DNA of 24,315 nucleotides from Reticulitermes lucifugus (GCA_026260175.1 JAKCWW010009120.1:1-24315), one strand, 5' to 3'. Shown: positions 1 through 9,834, numbered from the stretch's first letter. Translations and numbers: made by a program. The notes: a model not told the origin generated them from the sequence alone.

Positions 1-67
1 GGCATGTTAAAGGGCAGTGTGTACAGTGATCTTGTGGGGCATGTTAAAGGGCAGTGTGTACAGTGAT
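1..67. repeat. Short tandem repeat, 30-bp unit copied twice
   Basis: A 30-base unit beginning GGCATGTTAAAGGG at 1-30 recurs exactly at 38-67, giving a 37-base period with a 7-base spacer (CTTGTGG). The array is cut by the window start, so its true copy number is unknown. Confidence 0.9.
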
Positions 68-500
68 AATCCTCGCAATAAGGACGATCTAAAAAACATT
101 CTGGACGTAGAGTCTTAATTTCACCAGCAGAATTGCGCCGTGCAATGAACAGCGTGTTTGTTGCTCGTAGATAAGTCGAATGTCTGCATCTGAAGGAAAC
201 AATTTCTAGCACCCTCTCCAAATATGGTGAGTAACTAACTGATATAAATTAGATATTCTGAACTAAAATTTTTGAGCACTTCTATAAACAAATAAAATAA
301 CTAAAAACGTACTGTTAACTGCAATACGCTGAATTACAACGCGCGGACTCCGACGTAAGGCAAATTAGAATAGAGAGGAGCGCTGCGCTGGCAGCTACCA
401 TGCGAAATGGTCTGAGAAACGACAAAAGATATTTGTCATATAGAAGAATTAAGATCCATCTATTTCAGCACAGGCTTACAAATATTTCTGATCTATAGAA
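68..500. other. No recognisable gene
   Basis: AT-rich sequence with frequent stops in all frames. I see no coding, RNA or repeat signal I can name. It ends at the 5' copy of the target-site duplication of the LINE that follows. Confidence 0.5.
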
Positions 501-512
501 TGATCATTTCAA
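501..512. repeat. Target-site duplication, 5' copy
   Basis: TGATCATTTCAA at 501-512 is repeated exactly at 2010-2021. The two copies bracket the reverse-transcriptase-bearing segment and fit a duplication made when the LINE inserted. Confidence 0.75.
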
Positions 513-2009
513 GTTAAAAATAACAAAGGTCCAGGAAGTGACAGTATCCCGGCAGAGTTATTAAAATTTGGAGGAGCTGAATTTAATAAAAGGATTTATC
601 AAATTATAAGCCAGATATGGAATAGGGAAGAGCTGCCCAATGAATGGGATATAGGATTATGTGTTTGTTACATAAAAAGGGAGACCTAAAGGTATGTAAC
701 AATTATAGAGGAATAACACTCCTTAATATTGCTTATAAAGTATTGTAAAATATTTTGTTTAATCGTATTTCCCATATACAGAAAAGATAATTGAGAACTG
801 CAAGTGTGGATTTCGGCCTGGTAGATCCACAATAAGTCAGATTTTTACAATTATGCAGATTTTGGAGAACATAAAGGAATATAATATTAGTTTACATCAC
901 CTCTTTATTGACTTTCGAGCTGCTTATAACACTATAAAAAGGGAGAAACTGCACGCTGCTATGAAAGAGTTTGGATCCCTGGAAATCTTATAAGGATGTT
1001 ACGATTTACAATAAAAAAACTCAACATGTTCTATAATGGTCCAATCGAGTCTTTCTGCACGATTTGGAACAATTAATGGTCTGAGGCAGGGTGATGCGTT
1101 GGCATGTCTCTTACGCAATGTGGCGCTTGAAAAAGTTATAGGGGACAGAGGAATCCAAAAAGAGGGACCATATTCTATAAATCGGTAAAATTCTTGGCAT
1201 GTGCCGACCACTTGGATTTGATAGCCAGGACAGCAGTGGATCTTAAGGAAGCTTTCTTATCCCTAGTCCAGGCGGCAGAAGATATGGGCCTTAAAATAAA
1301 TGAGGATAAGGCCAAATATATGGTCACTGGGAAGAGCACAACCTCATCTCCCACGATTTCTATCGGGTGTTATAATTTCCAGAGAGTGGAAAGCTTTATC
1401 TATTTGGGAACAGAGGTGAACTCTGATGGCGATGTAATGACGGAGATAAACGCAAGGCTAGGAGCAGCGAACAAATGCTACTTTGGCTTAATGAAGCATC
1501 TAAGTTCAAAACTGTTGTCACATAAATTTAAGTGCCTCATTTACAAAACATTAATTAGGTCTGTATTCACATATGGCCCCGAAACTTGGCCTATGGGTAA
1601 ACAAGGAGAGAATCTTCTTAGGTTCCTTGAGAGGAAAGTTCTACGGAAAATATTTGGCCCGGTACTTGAAAATGGATTTTGGAGGAGACGCAAAACTCTG
1701 AAGTATATAAGCTCTATGATGGATATGTTTTGAAATTTATTAAGCTTAGTAGACTTAGATGGGCTGGACACGTAATGAGGATGGAAGAACGTGACCCTGC
1801 AAGAGAGTCCTTTGTACTAAACAGGGAAGAACTGGAGATAGGTAAAGAGGGCAGACCAAAGTTGAAGTGGTGCGACGAGTTAGAGAAGGAGGTCGCACGG
1901 GTTGGATGTAGAAATTGGAGACTTAATGCACAGTCAAGAGAGGCGTGGCGGAAGCTCATTGAGGAGGTCAAGACCATCCAGGGATGTAGCGCCATTGGAA
2001 GAAGAAGAG
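513..2009 (+). pseudogene. 5'-truncated, inactivated LINE reverse transcriptase
   Basis: Remnant of a non-LTR retrotransposon polymerase, which copies element RNA into DNA at a nicked chromosomal target. Homology starts inside the reverse transcriptase domain; endonuclease and ORF1 are absent. Visible in order are PGSDSIPAELLK (from 531), NNYRGITLLN (about 697), CGFRPGRS (from 805), motif A FIDFRAAYNTI (from 904), NGLRQGDALACLL (from 1075), the catalytic box, YLGTEVNSDGD, TLIRSVFTYGPETW, then a C-terminal tail with LRWAGHVMRMEERD and GRPKLKWCDELEKE. The catalytic YADD box reads C-A-D-H (1200-1211), losing an essential aspartate. There is an in-frame TAA at 746-748, and frameshifts lie near 664, 972, 1158 and 1700. 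The longest open pieces are 1194-1733 and 1679-2047. The tail style resembles the RTE-like or Jockey-like elements common in insects; clade is uncertain. The copy ends in a GAA-rich tract and is bracketed by a 12-bp duplication. Confidence 0.9.
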
Positions 2010-2021
2010 TGATCATTTCAA
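2010..2021. repeat. Target-site duplication, 3' copy
   Basis: Exact second copy of the 12 bases at 501-512, directly after the short GAA-rich 3' end of the LINE (1998-2009). This fixes the 3' boundary of the insertion. Confidence 0.75.
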
Positions 2022-2575
2022 AACAATTTTCAAGCAGAAAACACTGACTTCTGTATCTCATTGAACATAAATCATAAATGAGTGTTCGCAAAGTATTATG
2101 AGTAATTTAGTGGAAGATTTGTGCATCGTTCTGAGCACATGCACCAAACCTGTTGACCCCGTTTTGTGTCGCATATTGATGTATAACACAGACAGCACAG
2201 TCTTTATAACTGAGCTTTACAATACCACATCTTGCTTCCGAACTCCGCCTTTCCTGTGACGTTAATTGGGTTGGAGATATCTGGAGCTGAGTGTACTTCA
2301 CAACGTTTCACGCTACGTTTAAAGTGGATCGCCCTGTGGAATATATTTCAGTATCTCGACATTACACTGCGATGCAAAATACGTTTTCTACTGAGGAACG
2401 GTTTTGAACAGATAATTCTGTGTTCCAGCAAGTCCAACATGTTTCAAAGTATATATTTTATTTAGTAATGAGCTTAATGTTGCATGTCTTATTCATGCAG
2501 AATGTTGTCGAGATAATAACCACCAAATACTGAAGTGACTACAAGCTGCTACGCTCTTGTGCTGAATACTTATTT
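2022..2575. other. No recognisable gene
   Basis: Mixed-composition sequence. Short frames of 64-77 codons on both strands carry no motif I recognise and overlap each other, so I treat them as chance. Confidence 0.45.
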
Positions 2576-2611
2576 TTTACATTTACATTTACATTTACAT
2601 TTACATTTACA
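2576..2611. repeat. (TTTACA)6 hexanucleotide repeat
   Basis: Six uninterrupted copies of TTTACA. On the minus strand it reads as a Val-Asn dipeptide run inside a short frame, which is a repeat artefact rather than a protein. Confidence 0.95.
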
Positions 2612-2930
2612 GACCTGTAGTATTTTCCTTGCAGATCTGAACGTAGGGTAGAGGACGACACCAGTTCGGAGTCCCTGTCATCGGCCGTGACACAGACAAG
2701 ACATTGAACTATATCACATATACTGTTTTTAGTTTGTAAGTAAAGAGATATACATAGTATCTGAATTCCCAATGTAACAACTGGACTGTAAGAACGACCC
2801 AAGTCGCATGCATGACTCATGGAGCCCCATTGTAATTTACTCGCAGGTTGTTTAACAAAGTTATATCAACCGTTATGTAATGTATGAAGATATGAGGAAT
2901 GCATAGATAATTCCGGTGGCAAAAGTAACT
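2612..2930. other. No recognisable gene
   Basis: I see no coding, RNA or clear repeat structure between the hexanucleotide tract and the first LINE tail. Confidence 0.4.
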
Positions 2931-2957
2931 ACAAGTGCCCACGTGTAAGATCAAAAG

Positions 2958-3065
2958 AAAGTGGATCTTAATTTGTGAGGGTGGAAGCGTGATGGAACTG
3001 GCTCAGGATCATAACCAGTAGCAAGCTTTGTTATTACAACGGTGTTGAAACTTTGGGTCTGGTAC
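2958..3065 (+). pseudogene. Decayed LINE C-terminal tail, copy 1
   Basis: Read across small frameshifts, this gives V-D-L-N-L, then VMELAQDHNQ, a stop, QALLLQ and a final leucine/glycine-rich piece. It matches the end of insect LINE polymerases, where the pattern is DLR, a spacer, W-x-x-LAQDR, W-R-A-L and a hydrophobic end. At least two stops are present. It is paired with a better preserved copy 136 bases downstream. Confidence 0.55.
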
Positions 3066-3099
3066 CAGCGAGCTGATTAACTAGTAAAATTGATTTTAC

Positions 3100-3230
3100 G
3101 GAAGTATGTTGTGGTGATAGGAGGTGGGTGGAACTGACTCAGGATTATGTCCGATGGCAGGCTTTGGTATTAGCGGTCTTGAACCTTCCAGTTCTATTAC
3201 CAGAGTGTGCGGTTATTTGGCCCATCTGCA
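3100..3230 (+). pseudogene. Decayed LINE C-terminal tail, copy 2
   Basis: The frame beginning near 3128 reads MELTQDYVRWQALVLAVLNL and continues PVLLPE. This resembles LINE polymerase tails of the form ELAQDRxxWRALVLxVLNLRVLLP. It is a second, less decayed copy of the piece at 2990-3060. The open frame runs on to 3421, but the sequence after about residue 33 has no match I recognise. I call it a LINE remnant rather than a gene. Confidence 0.55.
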
Positions 3231-3424
3231 ATGAGGGAAGCCCCATCCAGGTGGAAGAACGAACAATGCACAGACCAGCTTCGCCGCTAGAAAGCGTTCA
3301 AATCGATGTCATTGTGAGAGCTACGCATCAGTTGAGGAGCCTCGTTCTTCGGTTCAGTGGTTTGGACGTCGTTTGTTTTGACAACAATGAGTCTGAGCCA
3401 TATTATTCTGGTTCTGTGTGAAAG

Positions 3425-3500
3425 TTGTGTGAGGGTGGCCATCACAATCAGGGACGCGCAACGGACCCGGGTTCAAGTCGCCATACAGGCCTTTTGTAGA
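3425..3500 (+). mobile_element. Possible SINE fragment (B-box-like site)
   Basis: GGGTTCAAGTCGC at 3471-3483 resembles an RNA polymerase III B box (GGTTCRANYCC). No convincing A box is found upstream, so this may be a fragment or a chance match. Confidence 0.25.
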
Positions 3501-3595
3501 TACAATACAATAGCAACGGGTTCTGTTCTGTGTGATGGAGGAAGCTGAAAATTTGTTAAGAGATGGCTGGACACTAACAGCAGCACAGACCACAG

Positions 3596-3612
3596 ATATA
3601 TATATATATATA
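3596..3612. repeat. (TA)n dinucleotide tract
   Basis: About eight TA repeats followed by a TACATATA stretch. Confidence 0.9.
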
Positions 3613-3734
3613 CATATAACGATGTATTTTCTTCGTAACATGGAACGATATATTGCCTAACCAGAAGTTGAAGTCATAAAACACTTTTCCTGGCGCAGAG
3701 AGAGTTACCGAATTGTGATGCTGCTAGATAATTC

Positions 3735-3890
3735 CACGTGGACGAGCAGTTAGCAGTCCTGCTTCGTATTCGAGAAGGCATGTCTTCAAATCTCAATCTG
3801 TAAACCGACAGTTCTAAAGTTTTCATATTTTTATTCAGTCCCTCCAGGCAGATGCTGGAATACTGCCTCAATTTAAACGACGTTCACTTC
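3735..3890 (+). mobile_element. tRNA-headed SINE, + strand
   Basis: An A-box-like stretch lies at 3741-3761 (GAGCAGTTAGCAGTC) and a B-box-like stretch at 3783-3795 (CTTCAAATCTC). The body then has CAGTCCCTCCAGGCAGATG and a CCTCAATTT block at 3836-3873. That block is shared with SINE copies at 14278-14320 (+), 20221-20255 (+) and 21680-21720 (minus), and the sharing is my main evidence. It is decayed and its tail is unclear. Confidence 0.6.
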
Positions 3891-3947
3891 ATTAATAATA
3901 GATGAGGTAAGCCCACGGAGCCTGTGTTTAGACAACCTGTCTCACTA

Positions 3948-4062
3948 AAGTCTTCGCTCTTCTGAGATGTTGCGCCGTCTTAATTGGTGGTTTATTACCT
4001 ACGTTTCGGAACAACTTATCGGTCCCATCACCCCAACATCCCAGAAGAGCGAAGACCTCACC
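3948..4062. mobile_element. Fold-back (inverted-repeat) element with a hairpin-GAAAC core
   Basis: The left arm GTCTTCGCTCTTCTG, then GATGTTG (about 3950-3973), is the reverse complement of CAACATC, one base, CAGAAGAGCGAAGAC (about 4036-4059). Between them, on the minus strand, lies GGGAC, a 9-base loop, GTTCC, then GAAACGTAGGTA. The same layout appears near 8683-8797, so this is a partly deleted copy of that family. No transposase is present. Confidence 0.6.
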
Positions 4063-4184
4063 TGTACCGCCAACCCATCTAAATAGCAGTAATTTGCTTG
4101 TTAACAGTCTCTAGTGCGCCTAATTTATGGGTCGGAATTTTAATGGTTTATTGCCGTCATATGACGAAGACGGCGGCGGTGGCT

Positions 4185-4185
<1 letters not shown>

Positions 4186-4222
<37 letters not shown>
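4186..4222. repeat. (ACG)n trinucleotide repeat
   Basis: About 11-12 uninterrupted GAC/ACG units, grading into TACGATGATGAT. On the minus strand it reads as polyvaline and on the plus strand as polythreonine; both are repeat artefacts. Confidence 0.95.
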
Positions 4223-4339
4223 TACGATGATGATTGTACAAAATTTCATCCACATCCGTAAGATCCGATCGTCGTTATGGCAACAGCGCTGCTGACGAAC
4301 AGTAGAATGGCGGCTGCAACCGGGTGTTACGGTTGCTCT

Positions 4340-4500
4340 TCCCTGGATTATTCTACAGACGCCAAGACAAGCCTCTGTTCGCAATGAACTTACAGCCAGA
4401 CCTGTGTTCGAACCGATGACTACAAGGGACGTCCATTTTGACTCTTCTCCACAACAACAACAAAAAAGTAGTGGGCCAGACGAATCAGTTAACTGAACGC
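4340..4500 (-). mobile_element. Possible SINE fragment, minus strand
   Basis: The minus strand carries CGGTTCGAACACAGG (around 4403-4420), a fair B-box match. A CAA-rich tract (4452-4464) lies upstream on that strand. I cannot place the A box or the ends. Confidence 0.3.
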
Positions 4501-4659
4501 GAGACCTTAAATAAACTTTTTGTGTGTCTGCCAACAAACAATATAGGTAATGTACCAAAGGTAGAGGGTAAACCCACCCGAATTCATAACATACATTTTG
4601 TGTAGTATGATAGTAAATTCGCCAAGAATTAGACGTATTTTCCAGTCAGAATTAACAGT

Positions 4660-4860
4660 CCTGCATAGGCGGCACCATAATTAAATGTATACGTCATCAC
4701 GAAACTGGGCGTCTGTCCGCCGTGACTTACTCTATGTTCCGGTCTGTACATTTAGACTCAACAGCGCCGTGGTGTTCTGACATTTACTGCCCTCATTCCG
4801 CATGCGCCTGTGTTTTTACCGCTACGGCCGTACAACGAGCTTTGAGAGCCCCGCCATCAT
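4660..4860. promoter_or_regulatory. Candidate CpG-rich regulatory patch
   Basis: Compared with its AT-rich surroundings this stretch is rich in CpG. It holds TACGTCATCACG (CRE-like), CCGCATGCGCCTG (close to the NRF-1 consensus) and CTACGGCCGTAC. No open frame starts nearby, so a promoter is only a guess. It could equally be an old repeat. Confidence 0.2.
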
Positions 4861-5425
4861 GTTAAAATTTTATGTTTTACAGCACAATAGTCGTAATAAA
4901 AACACCCTTATTTGGCCTATACAGAGTTTCTGAGCACTAAAATAAATATTATGACGGTGTAGCCTTTACAGTGTACAAGCAAGCTGCCCCTTAACAAGGC
5001 AGGAAATCCGAAGAATTTATCTAATTTCCTTTATAAGTGTGAACATTGGTAGACCAGTCTGAATTATGTAGTTTGTAGACATGTCCCAACTTGTAGGCTG
5101 AAGGCAGAGGGACAGAAGCAATGACCTGGCGGGGCGAAGTGGAACAAGCACTGAATGAACTGGCGAGGGCGGTCGCTGCATTTCTTTCTAGTGTGGTAAT
5201 AAACCGTGAAAATTCGGGAGATGCATTACGAGTTGCGGTTAAGAAACAACTCAGATTCCCCACTTTTTAAGAAGACCAAAGGTTTTTTACGTGTTGACAG
5301 AAGCCCGCCACTAGACCCTGTCCTGATCCAGCCGAATCTGAGGCGGATTCAGTAGGTACAGTATCATTAAACAAAGTGTCTTTCATACCTAGTAGCTTCA
5401 TAACGGGTTCCACCTCGTACGTTAC
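4861..5425. other. No recognisable gene
   Basis: Unique-looking sequence with short frames on both strands and no motif that I can assign. Confidence 0.4.
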
Positions 5426-5426
5426 A

Positions 5427-5590
5427 GAAATGCTCGCAAAATTTTAGTTGGAAAATCTGAAAGGATCACAGGGGAGACTTGGGCGTAGTTGGAAGGATAG
5501 CAATGAAAGTAGTCGTAAAGGAATAAGGTGTGACATATGAATTGGAATCATCTGGCGAATATAGTCCAGAATTGCGCGTAGGGGAGTTGT
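5427..5590 (+). pseudogene. Decayed LINE C-terminal tail
   Basis: One frame reads ARKILVGKSE. After a +1 shift the next reads LGRSWKDSN, then RKGIRCD, and after another shift MNWNHLA. In order these match the tail of a familiar insect LINE polymerase: AYKILVGKPEG, GRPRRRWEDN, a DLRExGCD block, then DWIxLAQ. Stops and frameshifts show it is dead. The same tail type recurs at 9835-10185 and 12600-12850. Confidence 0.65.
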
Positions 5591-7800
5591 CTCATTGTTT
5601 AGAAGTTTTAGTCTATTCTGTTTGCACGAACACTTCTAAATACTGTTGTAATTGCAAGATAAACATTTAGGACTGAAAATGTAATTGTTCTGGTATTACA
5701 CGCACTGACTGAACGGAAGAAAACAGTCGACCCAAGGTCAGGTGGCTTACCGACCTTTCGTAAAGAAAAGTAATTAAAACTGAGCGTCATGTAATGACGT
5801 GGTTAGGACATAGCGGGGAAGAACGGCTTTGTGCAGGACGATGGTGAAACTACGAAATTGTTCTTTGCATATAATTTTACACGCTGTGAGGAAGGATTGA
5901 TATTCCTGCAGGAGAGTGAAGAAATGATAACTCTGAGCGTATGTAATGAAGAGAAAACTTGAAAATCCAACTTTTGCGCTGCAATTCTTGTCGTTAACCT
6001 TCGTCTAAGCGTACAACAGCGCTTTACGAGTAGACTGAGAAGCACTTTACACGTTGTATTTCCACTATAATAAACGGTATATCGAGCTGTTAGTGAATAA
6101 ATATTTGTGGAACGTTGCGAGTGGAAAAAAATTATTGTTTAGAGGGCGAATTTCTTGATTGGCTGAGTGACTGTCAGCTTCTCCGTAAGTATACTCCATG
6201 CAATTAAGGTCCGACTTCTCTTCGTTTCACCTTACGCTGTTGCACTTTGGGCCCTACGAAAGTAGTTATCAAAGGAATAAGAAATGCCACACGCCACATA
6301 TTCAGGCATTTGAAAGCGACCGTGTGTCACACCTCGGTCTATTGCATGTTGTGCCGCTTCTGGATGACAATGAGCTGGCTGTTTTCAAATACTGCCTTCA
6401 CAAACAGAACAAAAGTTGATAGGTGGGTACAATAATTTCAGCGAGATATACTGCTCCAGCATTCGTCCTCATGATGGTCGTAGTACGTTCCTCCACAACA
6501 CTGTTACCCACCTAGAGGTCGCGACTCAGAAGGCCATCACTCACCTCTGTGTTGTATCCTCTCACTGCACTATAAGACTTCCATACTGCCACTACTCCAC
6601 ACCTTGCAGCTCCTACTGTAGCTCGCCAACTGGCGCTGAGCGGTTCAGAGCCCGTTTGCTCTTCCTTTCGCCCCACCATCAGTCGCTTGGTAACATTCAG
6701 CCCATCTCGGCGCAACAATGGCACAAATATCTACACTTGTCACATGTTAGAGTGGCCGTTATATCACCCTCTGTATTTCGTCAAATAGTCTTCATATCCT
6801 AAAGCGTTTAAAGGAAAAGTTGTAAATCTTAATCAGGTGTTTATTTTATGTCATGCACCAATTCCTTGTGCTCATCTGTGGTTAAGAATGAGTGGATCTG
6901 TACCTCAGTTTCCTCATATGCCTTCATGGCCTGCATAGGGACAAATGTTCATTACCAGTTTCTTGTTCAATGAACTCTTGTGAGGCAGTAGATGGACTTC
7001 GCTGTCAGCTGTGTGTAGGCCCCTGTAACAGCTGTTAAAAGGAATCACTACAAATGAAAATTAACCCTACCAAACCCTGTGCAAATATATGTACCAGCTG
7101 CACCTCAAGCTGGAACTGGATTTTTGTATACTAACTGCATTAACGTCAAACTTAAAAGGGTTCAATTCCCTTCATAACTTTGAATGTTGATCTCTGAACA
7201 TTTAATTTAACCTGAAACTATTGAATATTTCACTTGAATGATGAAAAGGATGGTGAGATTAGATCCAACAACCTGAAGATTGTACATGCCTCTGACAATT
7301 TTGCATCTTCTATCTTATGCACCTAAGATACATGTTGATATTGTCGTTGCAGATGCTACTCAGTCTGTCTCCTCTGTCGGCATTTTTCACGACATCTACC
7401 CCCTTTCGGTTTGTTTCCCCTTCACATATTAACCATCTAGTTAGAACATGCATAAAACTGTGAGGATAATAAAACTGGACACTGTGTTTGTGCCGTAAAT
7501 GAATGGTGCTAGTTTTGTTCTCACTTCCGAAGTTCGCACATCTGCCGTGTTGGTGCATTGGAACAAAAAAGCGGATGTAGATTCTGTTTATTGGTATTCA
7601 ATCAAATAAGCACACTGGCCACTTTGCGTGCACTGGAATTAAAGGATAGAAAGTCTGAAATATTAAATTAATGTTGCACAAGTTTAAGACCCTATATAGA
7701 TATAATGTTTCGTAACATTCTAGGTTGGCCCTTTAATATTAAGTGGTAATTTTATGTACCATCTGATTTGTCTTGAAAGAACTTAAAACACAGCCAGTTT
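5591..7800. other. No gene or repeat that I can name
   Basis: About 2.2 kb without a convincing gene. Several short frames (for example 6198-6419, 6416-6802, and 7310-7558 on the minus strand) have no recognisable domain, and some overlap in two frames or on both strands. If a host exon or old repeat is here, I could not see it. Confidence 0.35.
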
Positions 7801-7805
7801 TGGAA

Positions 7806-8036
7806 AAAATCATCAACTATAAAAACAAATCGATACAACATATTCGTCGAATGGACGGATCCAGACTTCCGCACGCTATTACAAAACATCAACCAGAAGG
7901 ATAAAGGAACACAGGACGCCCACTAGAAAACCCCCTGGATTGTTATATTGAGACCAGAATGGACCACAAGGCGCAAGTCCTTAAACGCGTGATGATTCTG
8001 ATCACACTGTTTAACTTACTTATCATTAAATGGTAA
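7806..8036 (+). pseudogene. Decayed LINE C-terminal tail of a different family
   Basis: One frame runs from 7806 to the stop at 8034-8036, broken only by TAA at 7902-7904. It reads SIQHIRRMDGSRLPHAI, then KHQPEG, stop, RNTGRPLENPLDC. This matches the tail of LINE polymerases with the pattern W-x-x-HLxRM, RLP, KP-G-RRxxGRP-x-RxLD. It differs from the AYKILVGK-type tail found elsewhere in the window. Only the last 70 or so residues are present. It has no start or domain that would suggest a host gene. Confidence 0.65.
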
Positions 8037-8334
8037 TCGTTTTGCCGCCATCCTTATGATTCGCACAATAAACAGGGTTCATTTCCCTGAACAGCATTAA
8101 CCGGTTGGTCTTAGTAACGTAGACCGTGTTTTCTGTGAGGCAGAAATTGAGTTCTTATATGTCAATATTATTTAGAAAAATTTCTTACTTTAAGGGCACA
8201 TATCAAACCCAATATAACGAGAGGGCCAACTAGTGCCTTGGAACGGATTCCCAGCCAACGTGAAATAATTGCAGATCTGGAGAACGAATGTCCCACGTGC
8301 CCCTCTTGCCCTCGCCAAAGGTACTGACTTTCTG

Positions 8335-8460
8335 GACCGTCGGGGGCGCAGTTGGTTTTCTTTAGAAGGCCTTACAACAAAATTAAAAAAAGAACAATCT
8401 GGCTGAGGTTTAGTGGCTGGCTATTATGAACCTGATAATGAACCTTCGGTTTTCACAATG
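8335..8460 (+). pseudogene. Remnant of a LINE tail end with an A-box-like site
   Basis: CTGGCTGAGG at 8400-8409, then GTGGCTGGCTATTATGAACC and TAATGAACCTTCGGTTTTC, resembles the terminal LAQDR..WRALV..VMNLRVP segment seen at 10120-10185 and 12800-12845. GGCGCAGTTGG at 8344-8354 looks like a pol III A box but has no B box after it. Decay is heavy. Confidence 0.4.
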
Positions 8461-8628
8461 GCACCTGCCTTACTGAGTGGCCGAGCAACTAATAGCTTGC
8501 GAGTTTCGGGGCTTACTTAGCGGTACAGTCGAGGTCTCCGTTCTTCTGGAATGTGACGTCGCGTCACTGGATGAATGGTGCTCGAATGTTTCAGACAGCG
8601 TGGTGGTCTGTCTGCAAGGATCGAAAAG

Positions 8629-8653
8629 TTCAATGAAGAAATTCTTCATTGAA
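8629..8653. repeat. Perfect 12-bp palindrome with 1-base centre
   Basis: TTCAATGAAGAA at 8629-8640 is followed by a single A, then its exact reverse complement at 8642-8653. It lies just left of the fold-back element at 8657-8830. Confidence 0.9.
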
Positions 8654-8656
8654 TCC

Positions 8657-8830
8657 ATCTTCTGGAATGTTATGCAGCGTATGTTAGTAGATTTTTACCG
8701 ACGTTTCGGGACAGACTGTCGGTCCAATCTCGGACTGCTTAACCCTTGAAAATGGGACCGATAGGCTTTCCCAAAACGTCTGTAAACAACTACCAAAATA
8801 AACTGTGTAACATCGCAGAAGAGCGAAGGC
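8657..8830. mobile_element. Fold-back element with two inverted hairpin-GAAAC cores
   Basis: The left arm (about 8657-8730) and right arm (about 8749-8828) are imperfect reverse complements. CTTCTGGAATGTTA pairs with TAACATCGCAGAAG, and ACGTTTCGGGACAG, then CTGTCGGTCC, pairs with GGACCGATAGG, then CTTTCCCAAAACGT. Each arm holds a GGGAC, loop, stem, GAAAC-like core. There is no coding capacity. The short open frame spanning 8477-8749 is incidental. It is the same family as the element at 3948-4062. Confidence 0.7.
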
Positions 8831-8940
8831 TTCAACTACACCGCGGCGAAAGCCTGAAATCTCGAAAAATTCTTCACTATTTCGGAAGGTCGGACACCAA
8901 TGACTCGGTGAGGAGGTGCCACATCGCGGAATGACGGTGA
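8800..8940 (+). mobile_element. Fragment of short repeat, + strand
   Basis: ACATCGCAGAAGAGCGAAGG, then CTTCAACTACACCGCGGCGA, then AAGCCTGAAATCT parallels, in reverse, the block at 12206-12260 (GATTTCAGGCTTCCGCCGCG, then ATGTTGATGAAATCTGCGG). The two are therefore copies of one repeat family. The ends are not clear. Confidence 0.5.
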
Positions 8941-9255
8941 CCTCAACTATTAGCTTTCAAGAAGGCATGTACTCTCTCAAGTTATTTATGCTTGAAGGTA
9001 AAATAGTGCTATCCGGTGCCTGAGCATGAGCCATAATTAGTGGAGGTAAATCCCCACGCATTTTACACCTTGTAGATAGATGGACACTTCAGCATTCAGT
9101 GGGGCCAATAGTCGGTCTGGACTCAGAGTTGAGGAGAAAACCCCCACAGGCAGTTAGTGTTGTGTTTGAGCCATTCTATCGGTTTGACACTATTATGGCA
9201 CCCTGCGCACGACTGCCAAAATTTGCAAATATCACAGGGTACGAGATGGTTACAC
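8941..9255. other. No recognisable gene
   Basis: Short frames only (such as 9099-9293 +), without a domain that I recognise. Confidence 0.35.
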
Positions 9256-9365
9256 AGCTGATTAATTCTGAAGATTCGGGTATTCGGAGATAAAATTCCG
9301 TGTCGTTATTTGAGCGATTCCCGACGTTTCGAAGGAAGATGTAGCCTTCAGGAGCCAAGAGGCCG
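9255..9365 (-). mobile_element. Short hairpin-GAAAC repeat, minus strand
   Basis: On the minus strand the sequence reads GGCTCCTGAAGG, a loop, CCTTCGAAACGTCGGGAATC, then a stretch ending in a copy of AATAACGACACGG. I recall similar short repeats from cockroach- and termite-type genomes. It carries the stem, GAAACGT, GG layout seen in the fold-back elements here. Confidence 0.5.
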
Positions 9366-9834
9366 TAATTTGACTGATCACGAGGCAGCTGAGGCCCATT
9401 TGCTTTATTGTCACGCGTTCAAAGTACGTCAGAATACATCGCGAGGCACGGTTCGGCCCTTGCGTGGTGGGCGTTGCTCCCTTTCTTAAGTCGTCCCGCC
9501 TTGGAATATGCAATATCAGAGCTGTACAAACTGCAGCGTAAGAGTGGCACAAAGGGTAATATTTTCTGTCCGATAGTGTGATAATATGTGTTGTGACAAC
9601 AAATCTCGAGAACTGTTTTCAACACAGGATCTTACTGCTATTGCATATGTGCGAGTTCTCTGGTTTCTACTTCGGACATCGTAAATGGTAACCTTCGTCC
9701 ATCCTGGATAGTATCACAGTAGAAATTTAAACAGGCTACGGCCGCTTTTTTCTGACATTGGAATTCATAATTGAGCTTTTATTTTACATTCGAAGATATC
9801 TAACTTAGGTACTTCGTGCAGGCCTCGGGAGAAT
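9366..9834. other. No recognisable gene
   Basis: Overlapping short frames on the minus strand (9262-9552, 9419-9625) carry no identifiable domain. Confidence 0.35.

Noticed and set aside
513..2009. Domesticated reverse transcriptase gene
   Set aside because: The catalytic box is lost, there are stops and at least four frameshifts, and the copy has target-site duplications.
1714..2091. A 125-codon minus-strand frame opposite the LINE tail
   Set aside because: It is antisense to a well supported reverse transcriptase tail and has no features of its own.
2539..2820. A minus-strand frame with a Val-Asn repeat
   Set aside because: The repeat is the (TTTACA)6 tract. The remainder has no recognisable features.
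4157..4558. A 133-codon minus-strand frame with a long valine run
   Set aside because: The valine run is the (ACG)n repeat read in one frame, and the rest overlaps a SINE-like piece. No domain is visible.
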